Part shown: piece by piece, positions 18,884 to 25,361 of the stretch
How the letters are laid out: the number at the start of each line of letters is the position of its first letter
Numbering within the stretch: position 1 is the stretch's first letter
Origin: Siphonobacter sp. BAB-5405
Lineage (GTDB): Bacteria > Bacteroidota > Bacteroidia > Cytophagales > Spirosomataceae
Direction: 5' to 3'
NCBI RefSeq assembly: GCF_002872335.1
Contig: NZ_NJAG01000019.1
Coordinates: 38,041-102,040 of the forward strand
Length of the DNA stretch: 64,000 bases
The notes under the pieces: model-generated
Told to the model about the DNA's origin: nothing
Database searches by the model: none
Seen by the model: only the letters and a program-made list of their open reading frames with translations
Translations under genes and position numbers: made by a program

Positions 18884-19415
18884 CTGTCAATTTGCTTAAG
18901 TCAATATTCAGGCCCACTTTCCCGCCCGACTCGTCAATGATTCGTTTCGGGGCATCTATACCCAGCAGATTCGCTTCCCGCTCCATCAGTTTGGTATAAA
19001 CCATCAAAAACCGTGGATCACCATTCGTTTCCTCGATGGTCAGTGACTGCTCACTGTCGGAAGGTAAAACCATGTTCTCACCCGTAGCTTTTCCTTTCGC
19101 GTCCGTCAATGGCACTTTCTTGCCCTTCGTTTTTGAATGCTTCTTGGTTTTGGCTTCCAAGGACTTTTCCCACCCCTTCATGGACTTTCTTTTCAAGTCC
19201 ACTATTTCGGCAGCCTGACGAGCCTGCAATTCGGTTACATCGCGGTTTATCTGCTCTTTCCAATCCTCCCTGAGTTTGATAATGATCTTACGAATCATCG
19301 AACCCGTAAGCCCCAACTCCTGCCCGATCTGTTCCGAGGTCATCCCCATCCGGGCCATCTTTGCGATCTCTGCTTCCCGGGCCAGCTTCGTTGTCGCATT
19401 CAGTTTATTCGCCAT
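18831..19415 (-). CDS. Terminase small subunit
   Basis: 194 residues. An N-terminal helix-turn-helix (about residues 16-45, MGMTSEQIGQELGLTGSMIR) for recognising the packaging site, a Lys-rich coiled centre, and a C-terminal region ending in an acidic helix, which fits TerS architecture. It lies directly upstream of the large subunit and 31 bases after the TET/JBP-like gene, so packaging is co-transcribed with the putative DNA-modification genes. Confidence 0.88.
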   Translation of the reverse strand: MANKLNATTKLAREAEIAKMARMGMTSEQIGQELGLTGSMIRKIIIKLREDWKEQINRDVTELQARQAAEIVDLKRKSMKGWEKSLEAKTKKHSKTKGKKVPLTDAKGKATGENMVLPSDSEQSLTIEETNGDPRFLMVYTKLMEREANLLGIDAPKRIIDESGGKVGLNIDLSKLTDEQLEALASAVGGVEGN

Positions 19416-19446
19416 TGCCAGTGTGAATTTTCATGAGGTGTGAGAA

Positions 19447-20286
19447 TCAAACGTCTTTGGCCAGTTGACTGCTGTCCACCTTACCTGCCGCCCGGTTCCG
19501 TTCCCGCTGCGTATGAATTTTGCGAATACGGGCGATCTCATCACCGATCGGAAGACACTGCCACATCTGCAAAAGCGTGTAATAGACCACGCTATAGCGG
19601 AAAGCGTTCGGTGAGGTTTTGTGAATGGGCGTGACACCGTGCAGGATCTGTTGCCCGTCGAAAAGCATAACCGTGTTATTGGCACATTCGAATAAAAGAT
19701 CAAATTCGGGGCAAGCCAGACCGCCACCCTGAACATCTTTTTTCAAAACCACCATGTTTGAAAGCACATTCTTCACGTTTCCCGCGTCGAAATGATACTT
19801 CAAGGGGTTGTTTCGGTTCACAATCCCGCTGGTAAACGGGGTGTCCTTAATCTTCCAGTCCGGACTAATCTTTTCATCGACGAAACCGGCATGCGTATTG
19901 AAGATATCGGGGAAGTACTCTTGATACAGGCGAGAGAGCTCCCTTCCAAAGTTCGCAATAAGTGCATGTTCGGAGGGGTGATTGTAAGCCATGCTCGTAG
20001 CTGAGCAGAAGTCCTTCCGGATCACGTTGCGGGGATTGTACCCGAAGATGGCCGATTCCGTAACCAATCCCGTTGTACGGGTATTCTTCTCATACTTGAT
20101 TTTCCGCACAGCATGAAGTAAGGCCGCCGTATCAATATCAAGCTTTTTGTAGAGAATGCGGGGAACGCCGTTTTCGGTAACGAGTAAGTCGTGATTGATA
20201 AAAGTCGAACAATCCGATTCCAGTGCGGAACGCTTCTTGAACTGGGATAGCTCCAGTGGCTTTCTAAGTAGTTCCAGGGTTTTCAT
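19447..20286 (-). CDS. TET/JBP-like 2-oxoglutarate/Fe(II) dioxygenase
   Basis: 279 residues from the ATG at 20,286 (an upstream TTG is less likely). Fe(II) ligands are visible as HFD (H165, D167) and H216 in ILHGVTP, with R230 in FRYSVVYYTL as the likely 2-oxoglutarate ligand. A GGG turn at 187-189 precedes the second half of the barrel. The run TSGIVNRNNPLKYHFDAGN matches the style of the TET/JBP family, which oxidises the methyl group of 5-methylcytosine or thymine in DNA. It overlaps the kinase gene by 23 bases, and precedes terminase. The substrate is not known; no C5-cytosine methyltransferase is in the window. Confidence 0.78.
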   Translation of the reverse strand: MKTLELLRKPLELSQFKKRSALESDCSTFINHDLLVTENGVPRILYKKLDIDTAALLHAVRKIKYEKNTRTTGLVTESAIFGYNPRNVIRKDFCSATSMAYNHPSEHALIANFGRELSRLYQEYFPDIFNTHAGFVDEKISPDWKIKDTPFTSGIVNRNNPLKYHFDAGNVKNVLSNMVVLKKDVQGGGLACPEFDLLFECANNTVMLFDGQQILHGVTPIHKTSPNAFRYSVVYYTLLQMWQCLPIGDEIARIRKIHTQRERNRAAGKVDSSQLAKDV

Positions 20287-20782
20287 TTCCAAGCGAATTG
20301 AGGTACTGCCAGAACTCAGCCCTTACAACGTCCAAAGGCCGGTCATTGTCCATAACCAGCCGGGTGATACGCTTACGGGTGCATAAGTCGAAAAGCTTTA
20401 AAAGTGAATTGTGATTTTCCGCCCAGGTCTGTTCGTTCCACTTCCCGCCCCGACTCTTAATGCGAAGGCGATTGTTTGCTTTGGAGGTGCGGAGGAAAAT
20501 CACGTGCAAGTGATGGTACTTCGAGTAGATATCCAGATCCTTGTGGCTTTGAAAATAAACCCCGGTAATGATGAGATTACCAGGGTAGTTTCTTAACCCA
20601 TTCAGCAGGTCGGCTTTCGAGATGTTCTTTAACGCAACGTCAGCCCCATTCCTATCGCCCAACACCTGCCAACCGTTACTGTGTACGTAAAACCTTCCTT
20701 CCTGCCTTCCCTCACCCTGAATGATGCTACTCTTACCAATACCAAAATTGCCTGTCAGCAAAATGATATTACCTATCTTCAT
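20264..20782 (-). CDS. P-loop kinase, candidate modified-base or nucleotide kinase
   Basis: 172 residues. Walker A GNFGIGKS at 11-18. An R-rich LID-like segment (about 105-115, LRIKSRGGK) and the small size resemble deoxynucleotide and 5-hydroxymethyl-base kinases. It overlaps ParB by 14 bases upstream and the TET/JBP gene downstream. In published phage hypermodification clusters, P-loop kinases of this kind phosphorylate hydroxymethylpyrimidine in DNA; that role here is inferred from context. A general nucleotide or RNA kinase is the alternative. Confidence 0.68.
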   Translation of the reverse strand: MKIGNIILLTGNFGIGKSSIIQGEGRQEGRFYVHSNGWQVLGDRNGADVALKNISKADLLNGLRNYPGNLIITGVYFQSHKDLDIYSKYHHLHVIFLRTSKANNRLRIKSRGGKWNEQTWAENHNSLLKLFDLCTRKRITRLVMDNDRPLDVVRAEFWQYLNSLGNENPGTT

Positions 20783-21392
20783 TTCCCTTCTCTCGGTAAA
20801 GCTCGATGAGTTTTAAAACGGTCGCACTGTTGTCCTCTTCAATCCCGTACCGTTCGCCTATCTCCGCTAAATCAGCTAAGACCTGCTTGTGTTGCTCCAC
20901 GTCGAAATACAGGACAATCTGGCGAATAGCACCGTTGAGGTAAGAATCGGCCGACTGGCTTAAATCCCCTTGGTCGGTTTCTTTAGCTTCCGGGTCCGGA
21001 ATTGCAGGTAGTTCAATGGCCGCCCAATCCAGAAGCAGATCCGCTTCCCATCCGTCCGTCCGCAGGGCTTCAAAATCCCATTCACCAGCTGAAGCGTTGT
21101 CCTTAACGATGAATTCACGTTCCTGTTCTGAAGTAAGTCCTTCAGCGATGATGATTGGAATCTCCTTCCATCCGGCCTCGACAGCGGCTTTATACCGCTG
21201 ATTCCCGCCCAGAATCATCATTTTCGAATTTACGATGATCGGACGTAGACCCATCATTTCAGGAAATTCTTTCAACGATTGCACCAGGTTGTGGAAAGTT
21301 GTATCCTTAATGATGCGAGGGTTTAGTGGATTGGGTTGAATTGTAGGTAGCGGTACAACATGAATACCTACTTTTTGTGAAGCATTTTTCAT
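20769..21392 (-). CDS. ParB/Srx-like nuclease domain protein
   Basis: 207 residues. The N-terminal ParB fold (about 10-100) includes LGGNQRYKAAVEAGWKEIP, the conserved GGNxRxxA motif of the ParB/sulfiredoxin family, followed by ASAGEWD, as in ParB-like proteins linked to phage DNA methyltransferases and modification. The C-terminus is helical and acidic. It is the first gene of the ParB-kinase-TET-terminase run. No centromere-partition partner (ParA) is present, so chromosome segregation is unlikely and a DNA-modification or DNA-nicking role is more probable. Confidence 0.85.
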   Translation of the reverse strand: MKNASQKVGIHVVPLPTIQPNPLNPRIIKDTTFHNLVQSLKEFPEMMGLRPIIVNSKMMILGGNQRYKAAVEAGWKEIPIIIAEGLTSEQEREFIVKDNASAGEWDFEALRTDGWEADLLLDWAAIELPAIPDPEAKETDQGDLSQSADSYLNGAIRQIVLYFDVEQHKQVLADLAEIGERYGIEEDNSATVLKLIELYREKGNEDR

Positions 21393-21769
21393 ACACCATT
21401 AAGAAAAACTGAACGGTATGCAATATACGCAATAATTTTGATAAAAAATGAATCCATTTGTTTTCCAAAAGACCGCCGTATATCTACTTCATTTGCCCCA
21501 GATTCGATTGTTTCCAAAAAGCAATACATCGGATCATCCCTATCGTAGATCGCAGCTTACAGATGAATTGTATGGTAGTGCAGAGGGGTAACGGTAGTAT
21601 ATACGTAAAAGAAAAAATGGAATTACAAAAAAAAAATTCGTCTTTTCTAAAATTTTTTTTGTAAAGTTTCGCGTGAAGAAATGTGGATAACTCGTTGAGA
21701 GCTAACGGTTTGCTTAAAAACTCCTTAAAAACCAAACAGTTGGGATATAAAAAACCCGTGCCTGCCCTA

Positions 21770-21800
21770 TTGACACGCACCACTGTATTGATTAGTTTTG
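21770..21800 (+). promoter_or_regulatory. Plus-strand promoter of small transcript
   Basis: TTG (21,770-21,772), 20 bases, then TAGTTTTG (21,793-21,800), an exact TAnnTTTG match. It points toward the 39-residue peptide gene at 21,945, with a terminator 300 bases further on. Confidence 0.6.
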
Positions 21801-21859
21801 GGTGATTTATACGAGAAGTAGACTTCCTCAAACGTGAGGATTTAACTATAAAAATACAA

Positions 21860-21882
21860 CCCGGTAGTTACGAGCTACCGGG
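21860..21882 (+). other. Hairpin in leader of small transcript
   Basis: Perfect 8-base stem CCCGGTAG/CTACCGGG with a 7-base loop, 63 bases upstream of the small gene start. No T-run follows on either strand that would make it a clear terminator. It may be a leader structure. Confidence 0.5.
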
Positions 21883-21944
21883 ATGTTTGTAGGGCCCTCT
21901 GCAATGGTTGAGGGATTTGTTCATCCTAATCTCGATGCAACGCT

Positions 21945-22064
21945 ATGACGTATCAAGACGAAAGAGGAACGTTCATCCTTCGCTGGACTCGCCGTTTACG
22001 AGACGGTCGTGTTATCCGTGCGACGAATGGACACCCTTTTAAGATTTACATCACTAAATCTTAA
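21945..22064 (+). CDS. 39-residue Arg-rich peptide in antisense orientation to the operon
   Basis: ATG to TAA, 40 codons. The peptide is basic, with GTFILRWTRRLRDGRVIRA followed by NGHPFKIYI. Short proteins of the pattern FILRW-x(n)-NGKPFxI are common hypothetical proteins in Bacteroidota genomes as I recall them, so this may be a family member. It has its own TTG/TAGTTTTG promoter and rho-independent terminator and is oriented against the neighbouring phage genes. Function unknown. Confidence 0.55.
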   Translation: MTYQDERGTFILRWTRRLRDGRVIRATNGHPFKIYITKS

Positions 22065-22075
22065 GGGGAACCGGA

Positions 22076-22112
22076 CGGGTGGTTGAATCCAGGATTCGAC
22101 CCCCGTTTTTTT
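22076..22112 (+). terminator. Rho-independent terminator of small transcript
   Basis: CGGG...CCCG closing pairs around TTGAATCC/GGATTCGA arms, followed by seven T residues at 22,106-22,112. It starts 12 bases after the stop of the 39-residue gene. Confidence 0.75.
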
Positions 22113-22514
22113 ATTAACTTAACTGAAAATACGTGGAAATAGTTGCCATGCTAAGTGTTTTTTTCATCCTCATTGAGGGTTCGGGGGAATGCATGTACAA
22201 TCAAAAATGGTGTAAAGATTAAACTTCGGCCCTAGTATTTTTCCCCTCTATCGTGCTCTGCAAATCGTTTTGCAAGATTACAACGAAAAATTTCATTAAA
22301 CAATATTGACTTTGTAGTTTTTTTTGTGTTTGTAAACAGTATATATAAAGGATTATAGTATATATATTATAATATATAATAAAGAGCTTTGAAAATTTCT
22401 ACAAATCGTAGTAAGAAAACAAGGATTCTCTACCGTAATTGAATCATTTCACCGTACACGAGGCATTCCGTTTGCAGATTTTCAGGCCTGCAAACGAAAC
22501 CGGATTATGATTGA
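22113..22514. other. AT-rich non-coding stretch with an 18-base palindrome
   Basis: No gene is visible. The section 22,310-22,385 is nearly pure A/T and includes a perfect 18-base palindrome at 22,361-22,378 (TATATATTATAATATATA). Such DNA melts easily and could be an origin or regulatory segment, but no iterons accompany it. A 9-base-stem hairpin follows at 22,469-22,496, just downstream of the stop at 22,515. Confidence 0.5.
22469..22496 (-). terminator. Hairpin at end of early operon
   Basis: Perfect 9-base stem CGTTTGCAG/CTGCAAACG with a 10-base loop, 19 bases after the stop of the 155-residue gene. There is no T-run after it on the minus strand, so termination is uncertain. Confidence 0.45.
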
Positions 22515-22982
22515 TTAGAATTGGGCTTTCCAGAAGTCTGCTACCTGCTCCCACATATTTTCCAGCGTGGCGACCGCCTGCATTTCGGGCAGCTCAGCCA
22601 GATAATCCCGTTGAAGTACCAGCATTTGCCCCATCGCTCCAAAGAAGGCTTGCTTGGTCTGCTGGAGCTGGGCAGGATGCAAATCTTCTTCCTTTACCCC
22701 TGCCCGTCCCAAGTACAGTTTCCACTGGTATTCCAGGTTATGCTCTGGGGATTCATCGGTAACTGCCAGCAATTTGAGTTTAGGGCTAAGGCCCGCATCC
22801 CGTACCGCAAGCAAGACTTTGCCCCGGCTATCAATCGGGCCTTGTACAGTACCATCGATAATGGTGTGAAGGATATCCCCCGTAAAGACTAATCCGGCCT
22901 TTTGGATAGCTGCTGTAAAAGCTGCCCCGTCTTTCTCCACGTCGATGGGAGAAAGGAAAGTAATTTGAACGTGGTAGTTCAT
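22515..22982 (-). CDS. Conserved-looking phage protein, unknown
   Basis: 155 residues, soluble, starting MNYHVQITFLSPIDVEKDG. A small alpha/beta N-terminal domain (1-75) is followed by a helical C-terminus rich in Gln and Leu. No catalytic motif recognised. Last gene of the early operon, separated from the broken DUF5131 gene by a long perfect hairpin. Confidence 0.65.
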   Translation of the reverse strand: MNYHVQITFLSPIDVEKDGAAFTAAIQKAGLVFTGDILHTIIDGTVQGPIDSRGKVLLAVRDAGLSPKLKLLAVTDESPEHNLEYQWKLYLGRAGVKEEDLHPAQLQQTKQAFFGAMGQMLVLQRDYLAELPEMQAVATLENMWEQVADFWKAQF

Positions 22983-23024
22983 GCTTGGTGTTTATTAGAA
23001 AATAAGTTGTGGTTTGATTGGTAG

Positions 23025-23053
23025 AGTCCCGTGCAAAAATTTTGCACGGGACT
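23025..23053 (-). terminator. 29-base near-perfect palindrome between genes
   Basis: AGTCCCGTGCAAAA, one central A, then the exact reverse complement. The 14-base stem sits in the 74-base gap between the DUF5131 gene end and the next start. A strong transcript-end or processing hairpin is likely; no external T-run is present. Confidence 0.55.
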
Positions 23054-23056
23054 TGG

Positions 23057-23890
23057 TTAGAAACCTTCCGGCATCTCCCGGATTTGAAGTGAAGCCGGCC
23101 ATTCGTCTATATTCCCCCCGTGTCGATCCTGTAGCTTCAGCTGCTTTGCCAGGTGCGTTCCCAATTGCTTGACGAATACCGGTACATCTGCGAGCATGCA
23201 ATCATGAACAATGTTTGTTATCCAGCTAAACTCGCAGGGGCGATAGAGATACTTGCCGTTTTCGTTCCCTGATTCACCCCCAACGATTACCCATCCAATC
23301 AAATCCTTAACCTTGTTAGCGTAATCTACAGACTCGTTGAGCGGCAGGGAGACAGGGCCATGAAGCGGCTCTAGGGACAGAAATCGTAATTGTGCAGGTG
23401 CCGCAATCAGATCATAAACCCTGTGTATGCTTTTCTGGGAGCCAATAGAAGTGCCTAACTAGACATTTTTAGGAGCGTTGCCGTTTACCCAATGGCGTAA
23501 CATCAATTCCGCAAACACAGCATTATTGTCAATGGCTAGTTTCAAAGCTTGTTGCAAGCATTTCCATATTCTTTCCGGTCTTTTCGTAAGGATTTGAAAC
23601 GTATGCTGCGGGCACTGAGCTATGATTTGAAAGGCCTCCCAGCGGTAAGTATCAATATCCGGATGAAAGAAGTCCGTCAGCGACGAAGTAAAAATCAGCG
23701 ACGGTTCTTTCAAGCGTAACGGCAGGTTAAAAACCGATTTGGTGCGTACGACCTCTTTGGGCTGGTAGCGGGTCTCGTTGAAGCTTTCCCGGTACATGTA
23801 ACAATACTTGCAATCCTCATCGACTTTGGTACAGCCGCGGGCGACATTCCAGGTGGCAGTGGCCCACTGAATTTTTGAGTTAGTTGCCAT
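23057..23890 (-). pseudogene. Phage Gp37/Gp68-family (DUF5131) protein broken by an amber codon
   Basis: A single open frame of 277 sense codons except for one TAG at 23,459-23,461 (codon 144). The N-terminal half has the family signature GCTKVDEDCKYCY (three-Cys, radical-SAM-like) and ILTKRPERIW. The C-terminal half has LSLEP, WVIVGGESG and VFVKQLG. In the family the stop lies inside NVWLG, here NV-stop-LG, so a TGG Trp codon has become TAG. Both halves stay in the same frame with normal coding sequence, so the mutation looks recent, or is read through. No suppressor tRNA with a CUA anticodon was found. Confidence 0.8.
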
Positions 23891-23988
23891 TTTGAAAAAT
23901 ATTTCGGTACGCGTGAACTAAACTTTTGCTGAAATCCTTTACTCCTCGTGGCTACCAAAGCCGAACACATTGGCGAAAGCCTGAAGAC

Positions 23989-24074
23989 GAGTATGTGGTG
24001 GAAATGGAAGACACGGCAGTTTACCAAACTGCTGCCCTTCGAAGGGTTTGCGGGTTCGAATCCCGTCACGCATT
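23989..24074 (+). tRNA. Degenerate type II tRNA-like gene, anticodon loop TTACCAA
   Basis: A cloverleaf-like order is visible. D-arm GTG/CAC around GAAATGGAAGA resembles bacterial tRNA-Leu. The anticodon arm is perfect (GCAGT/ACTGC) with loop TTACCAA, so the formal anticodon is ACC. A long variable arm (CCCT/AGGG) is followed by T-arm GCGGG/CCCGT with loop TTCGAAT. The acceptor arm pairs poorly (GAGTATG with CACGCAT) and no CCA is encoded. A terminator follows directly. It is probably a decayed tRNA, or a tRNA mimic. An ACC anticodon in a type II frame is odd. Confidence 0.45.
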
Positions 24075-24077
24075 GTA

Positions 24078-24111
24078 CCCCTGATCTAATCCGTCAGGGG
24101 TTTGTTTTTTT
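24078..24111 (+). terminator. Rho-independent terminator after tRNA-like gene
   Basis: CCCCTGA/TCAGGGG arms with a 9-base loop, then TTTGTTTTTTT on the plus strand. This supports plus-strand transcription of the tRNA-like element. Confidence 0.75.
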
Positions 24112-24967
24112 AATTGGTACAAAACCCATCCGCTTGACATCCAGTCCCAGTACCATAATGAAAGTCCTGCTGCAACCCCAAGCGAGAGATTTGTAAGAGT
24201 GAGTAATCATCGTCAAGCCTATTGTAAACCATGTCTTCGTGAATAGCACCCCAGTACATGATAGCCGGATTCGTTTCGAAATTCTTCCTCTTCTGCTGAG
24301 GGTGCTTCCAAAAGCAAAACTGACAATTCGAGTCTTCCGGAAATACGATCGGTTTGTCTCGCCAGAACCTTTGCACAGTCGGGTGCATGATGCGGTCTTC
24401 AATGAGTGGAAACTTGCCCGTACGCCACTCAAACTCCTCCCACCGATTCACCCATCGATCTACTTTTTTAGTTACCTGATGATCGCATCGCAGGACCGCC
24501 CGGTAATTGGTTGTGAATCGTTCCTGCCTTTCCATCTCATCGTAACGAAAACCAATACGCATTTCGACAGGTAATTCAGTACGCAGGTAGAGGTACTCGA
24601 AAATGGGCTGCATCTTCATTTGATGCGTACAGAACCGGGTTCTCCGGTTGGGGAGGTACTTCTTTTTCTCAATCAGTTCCTCAAACCCTATCCCCCGCAC
24701 CCAGATAATTTCCCGTCCAATCATCTGCTCCAAATCCATGATGACCTTGAGCGTTTTTGGGTCCTCGGCCGTAGCCCTGAACTCGGGCCACTGGGAGGAG
24801 GTCTTTTGCAATTTTTCATTGACGAATCGTTTGATGGCTGGATCAATCCTTCCTCCAGCGTTGTGACAGTCGATACAGACTAGAGCGAAGATTTCTATGT
24901 TTGCCGGGTAATGCACAGCCAGGTACGAGCTGGTTTTACCTCCGGATAGGCTATTGACGGTTGTCAT
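24110..24967 (-). CDS. PP-loop ATPase, PAPS-reductase-like
   Basis: 285 residues from the ATG at 24,967. The N-terminus has the PP-loop SGGKTSSYLAV, used to adenylate a substrate in thiolation, PAPS reductase and related enzymes. RFCTHQMKMQP (a CTxxxK-like pair) and C-terminal NCQFCFWK supply Cys residues seen in this superfamily. Phage members sit near DNA or RNA modification genes; the substrate is unknown. It begins 1 base after the cupin gene stop. The tRNA-like gene's terminator abuts its 3' end on the opposite strand. Confidence 0.78.
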   Translation of the reverse strand: MTTVNSLSGGKTSSYLAVHYPANIEIFALVCIDCHNAGGRIDPAIKRFVNEKLQKTSSQWPEFRATAEDPKTLKVIMDLEQMIGREIIWVRGIGFEELIEKKKYLPNRRTRFCTHQMKMQPIFEYLYLRTELPVEMRIGFRYDEMERQERFTTNYRAVLRCDHQVTKKVDRWVNRWEEFEWRTGKFPLIEDRIMHPTVQRFWRDKPIVFPEDSNCQFCFWKHPQQKRKNFETNPAIMYWGAIHEDMVYNRLDDDYSLLQISRLGLQQDFHYGTGTGCQADGFCTN

Positions 24968-24968
24968 A

Positions 24969-25361
24969 TCAGCACCGTTTCTTTTTGAAGTAATCAAAGA
25001 AGGCCGACCAGATGCCCTTTTCGTAAAAGCCCCAGACCCGCTTTCGCTTTCCCATCCAAACGAGCGTTACCGCTGGCTTTTCATCGATGAGCTCTACCCG
25101 GTGGATGTGTTTGGCGGGACGGTAGAGAATCATCCCGGGCCAAATCCGTCGACGGCTCTTAGGCGTTTCGTCGATGTAGCCCCGCCAGAGTACCCAGGTT
25201 ACAAAATCCCAAGGGTGATCGTGCAAATCGACGTGGTCAGAGCGGTGAAAAATGTGCAGACAGAGCTGCCAGTTCTTTCGCTCGATGAGCGTGTACCGAG
25301 TGAGGTACGGGGAGTTTGAATCCCCCCGACCTTCACATCCGGTGATGATGGTCTTTTTCAC
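24969..25361 (-). CDS. Cupin-fold phage protein
   Basis: 130 residues. The first cupin motif HDHPWDFVTWVLWRGYIDET and second motif PGMILYRPAKHIHRVEL carry the metal-binding His residues of the beta-barrel. Starts with GTG overlapping the PcfJ-like stop (GTGA). Many phages carry such cupins with no assigned function. Being coupled to a PP-loop ATPase and near a radical-SAM-like gene, a modification or sugar-handling role is possible but not shown. Confidence 0.75.
   Translation of the reverse strand: MKKTIITGCEGRGDSNSPYLTRYTLIERKNWQLCLHIFHRSDHVDLHDHPWDFVTWVLWRGYIDETPKSRRRIWPGMILYRPAKHIHRVELIDEKPAVTLVWMGKRKRVWGFYEKGIWSAFFDYFKKKRC

Larger units (their letters stand above)
21393..21944. other. 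Intergenic region between early and packaging operons
   Basis: About 550 bases without a convincing gene, low in GC. It should hold the minus-strand promoter for the ParB operon, though no clear TAnnTTTG was found there. It contains a plus-strand promoter and a hairpin described separately. A 115-codon minus-strand frame at 21,484-21,831 was not accepted as a gene because its composition is poor. Confidence 0.5.

Noticed and set aside
20769..21392. Plasmid-type partition gene
   Set aside because: ParB-like fold is present but no ParA or centromere repeats are near; context is DNA modification and packaging.
21484..21831. 115-codon minus-strand frame in the gap upstream of ParB
   Set aside because: Composition is atypical, it crosses a plus-strand promoter, and it has no coupling with neighbours or recognisable motif.
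22077..22105. tRNA T-arm-like sequence in the terminator of the small transcript
   Set aside because: The GAATCC/GGATTC hairpin followed by seven T is better explained as a rho-independent terminator; no other tRNA arms surround it.
22361..22378. AT-rich palindrome as the phage origin
   Set aside because: No iterons or initiator gene adjoin it; the repeats inside the initiator gene are a better candidate.
23459..23461. Phage-wide recoding of UAG as an explanation for the amber codon
   Set aside because: Other genes here use TAG as a normal stop (for example at 20,264-20,266 and the zero-frame chaperone at 9,173-9,175), and no tRNA with a CUA anticodon was seen.
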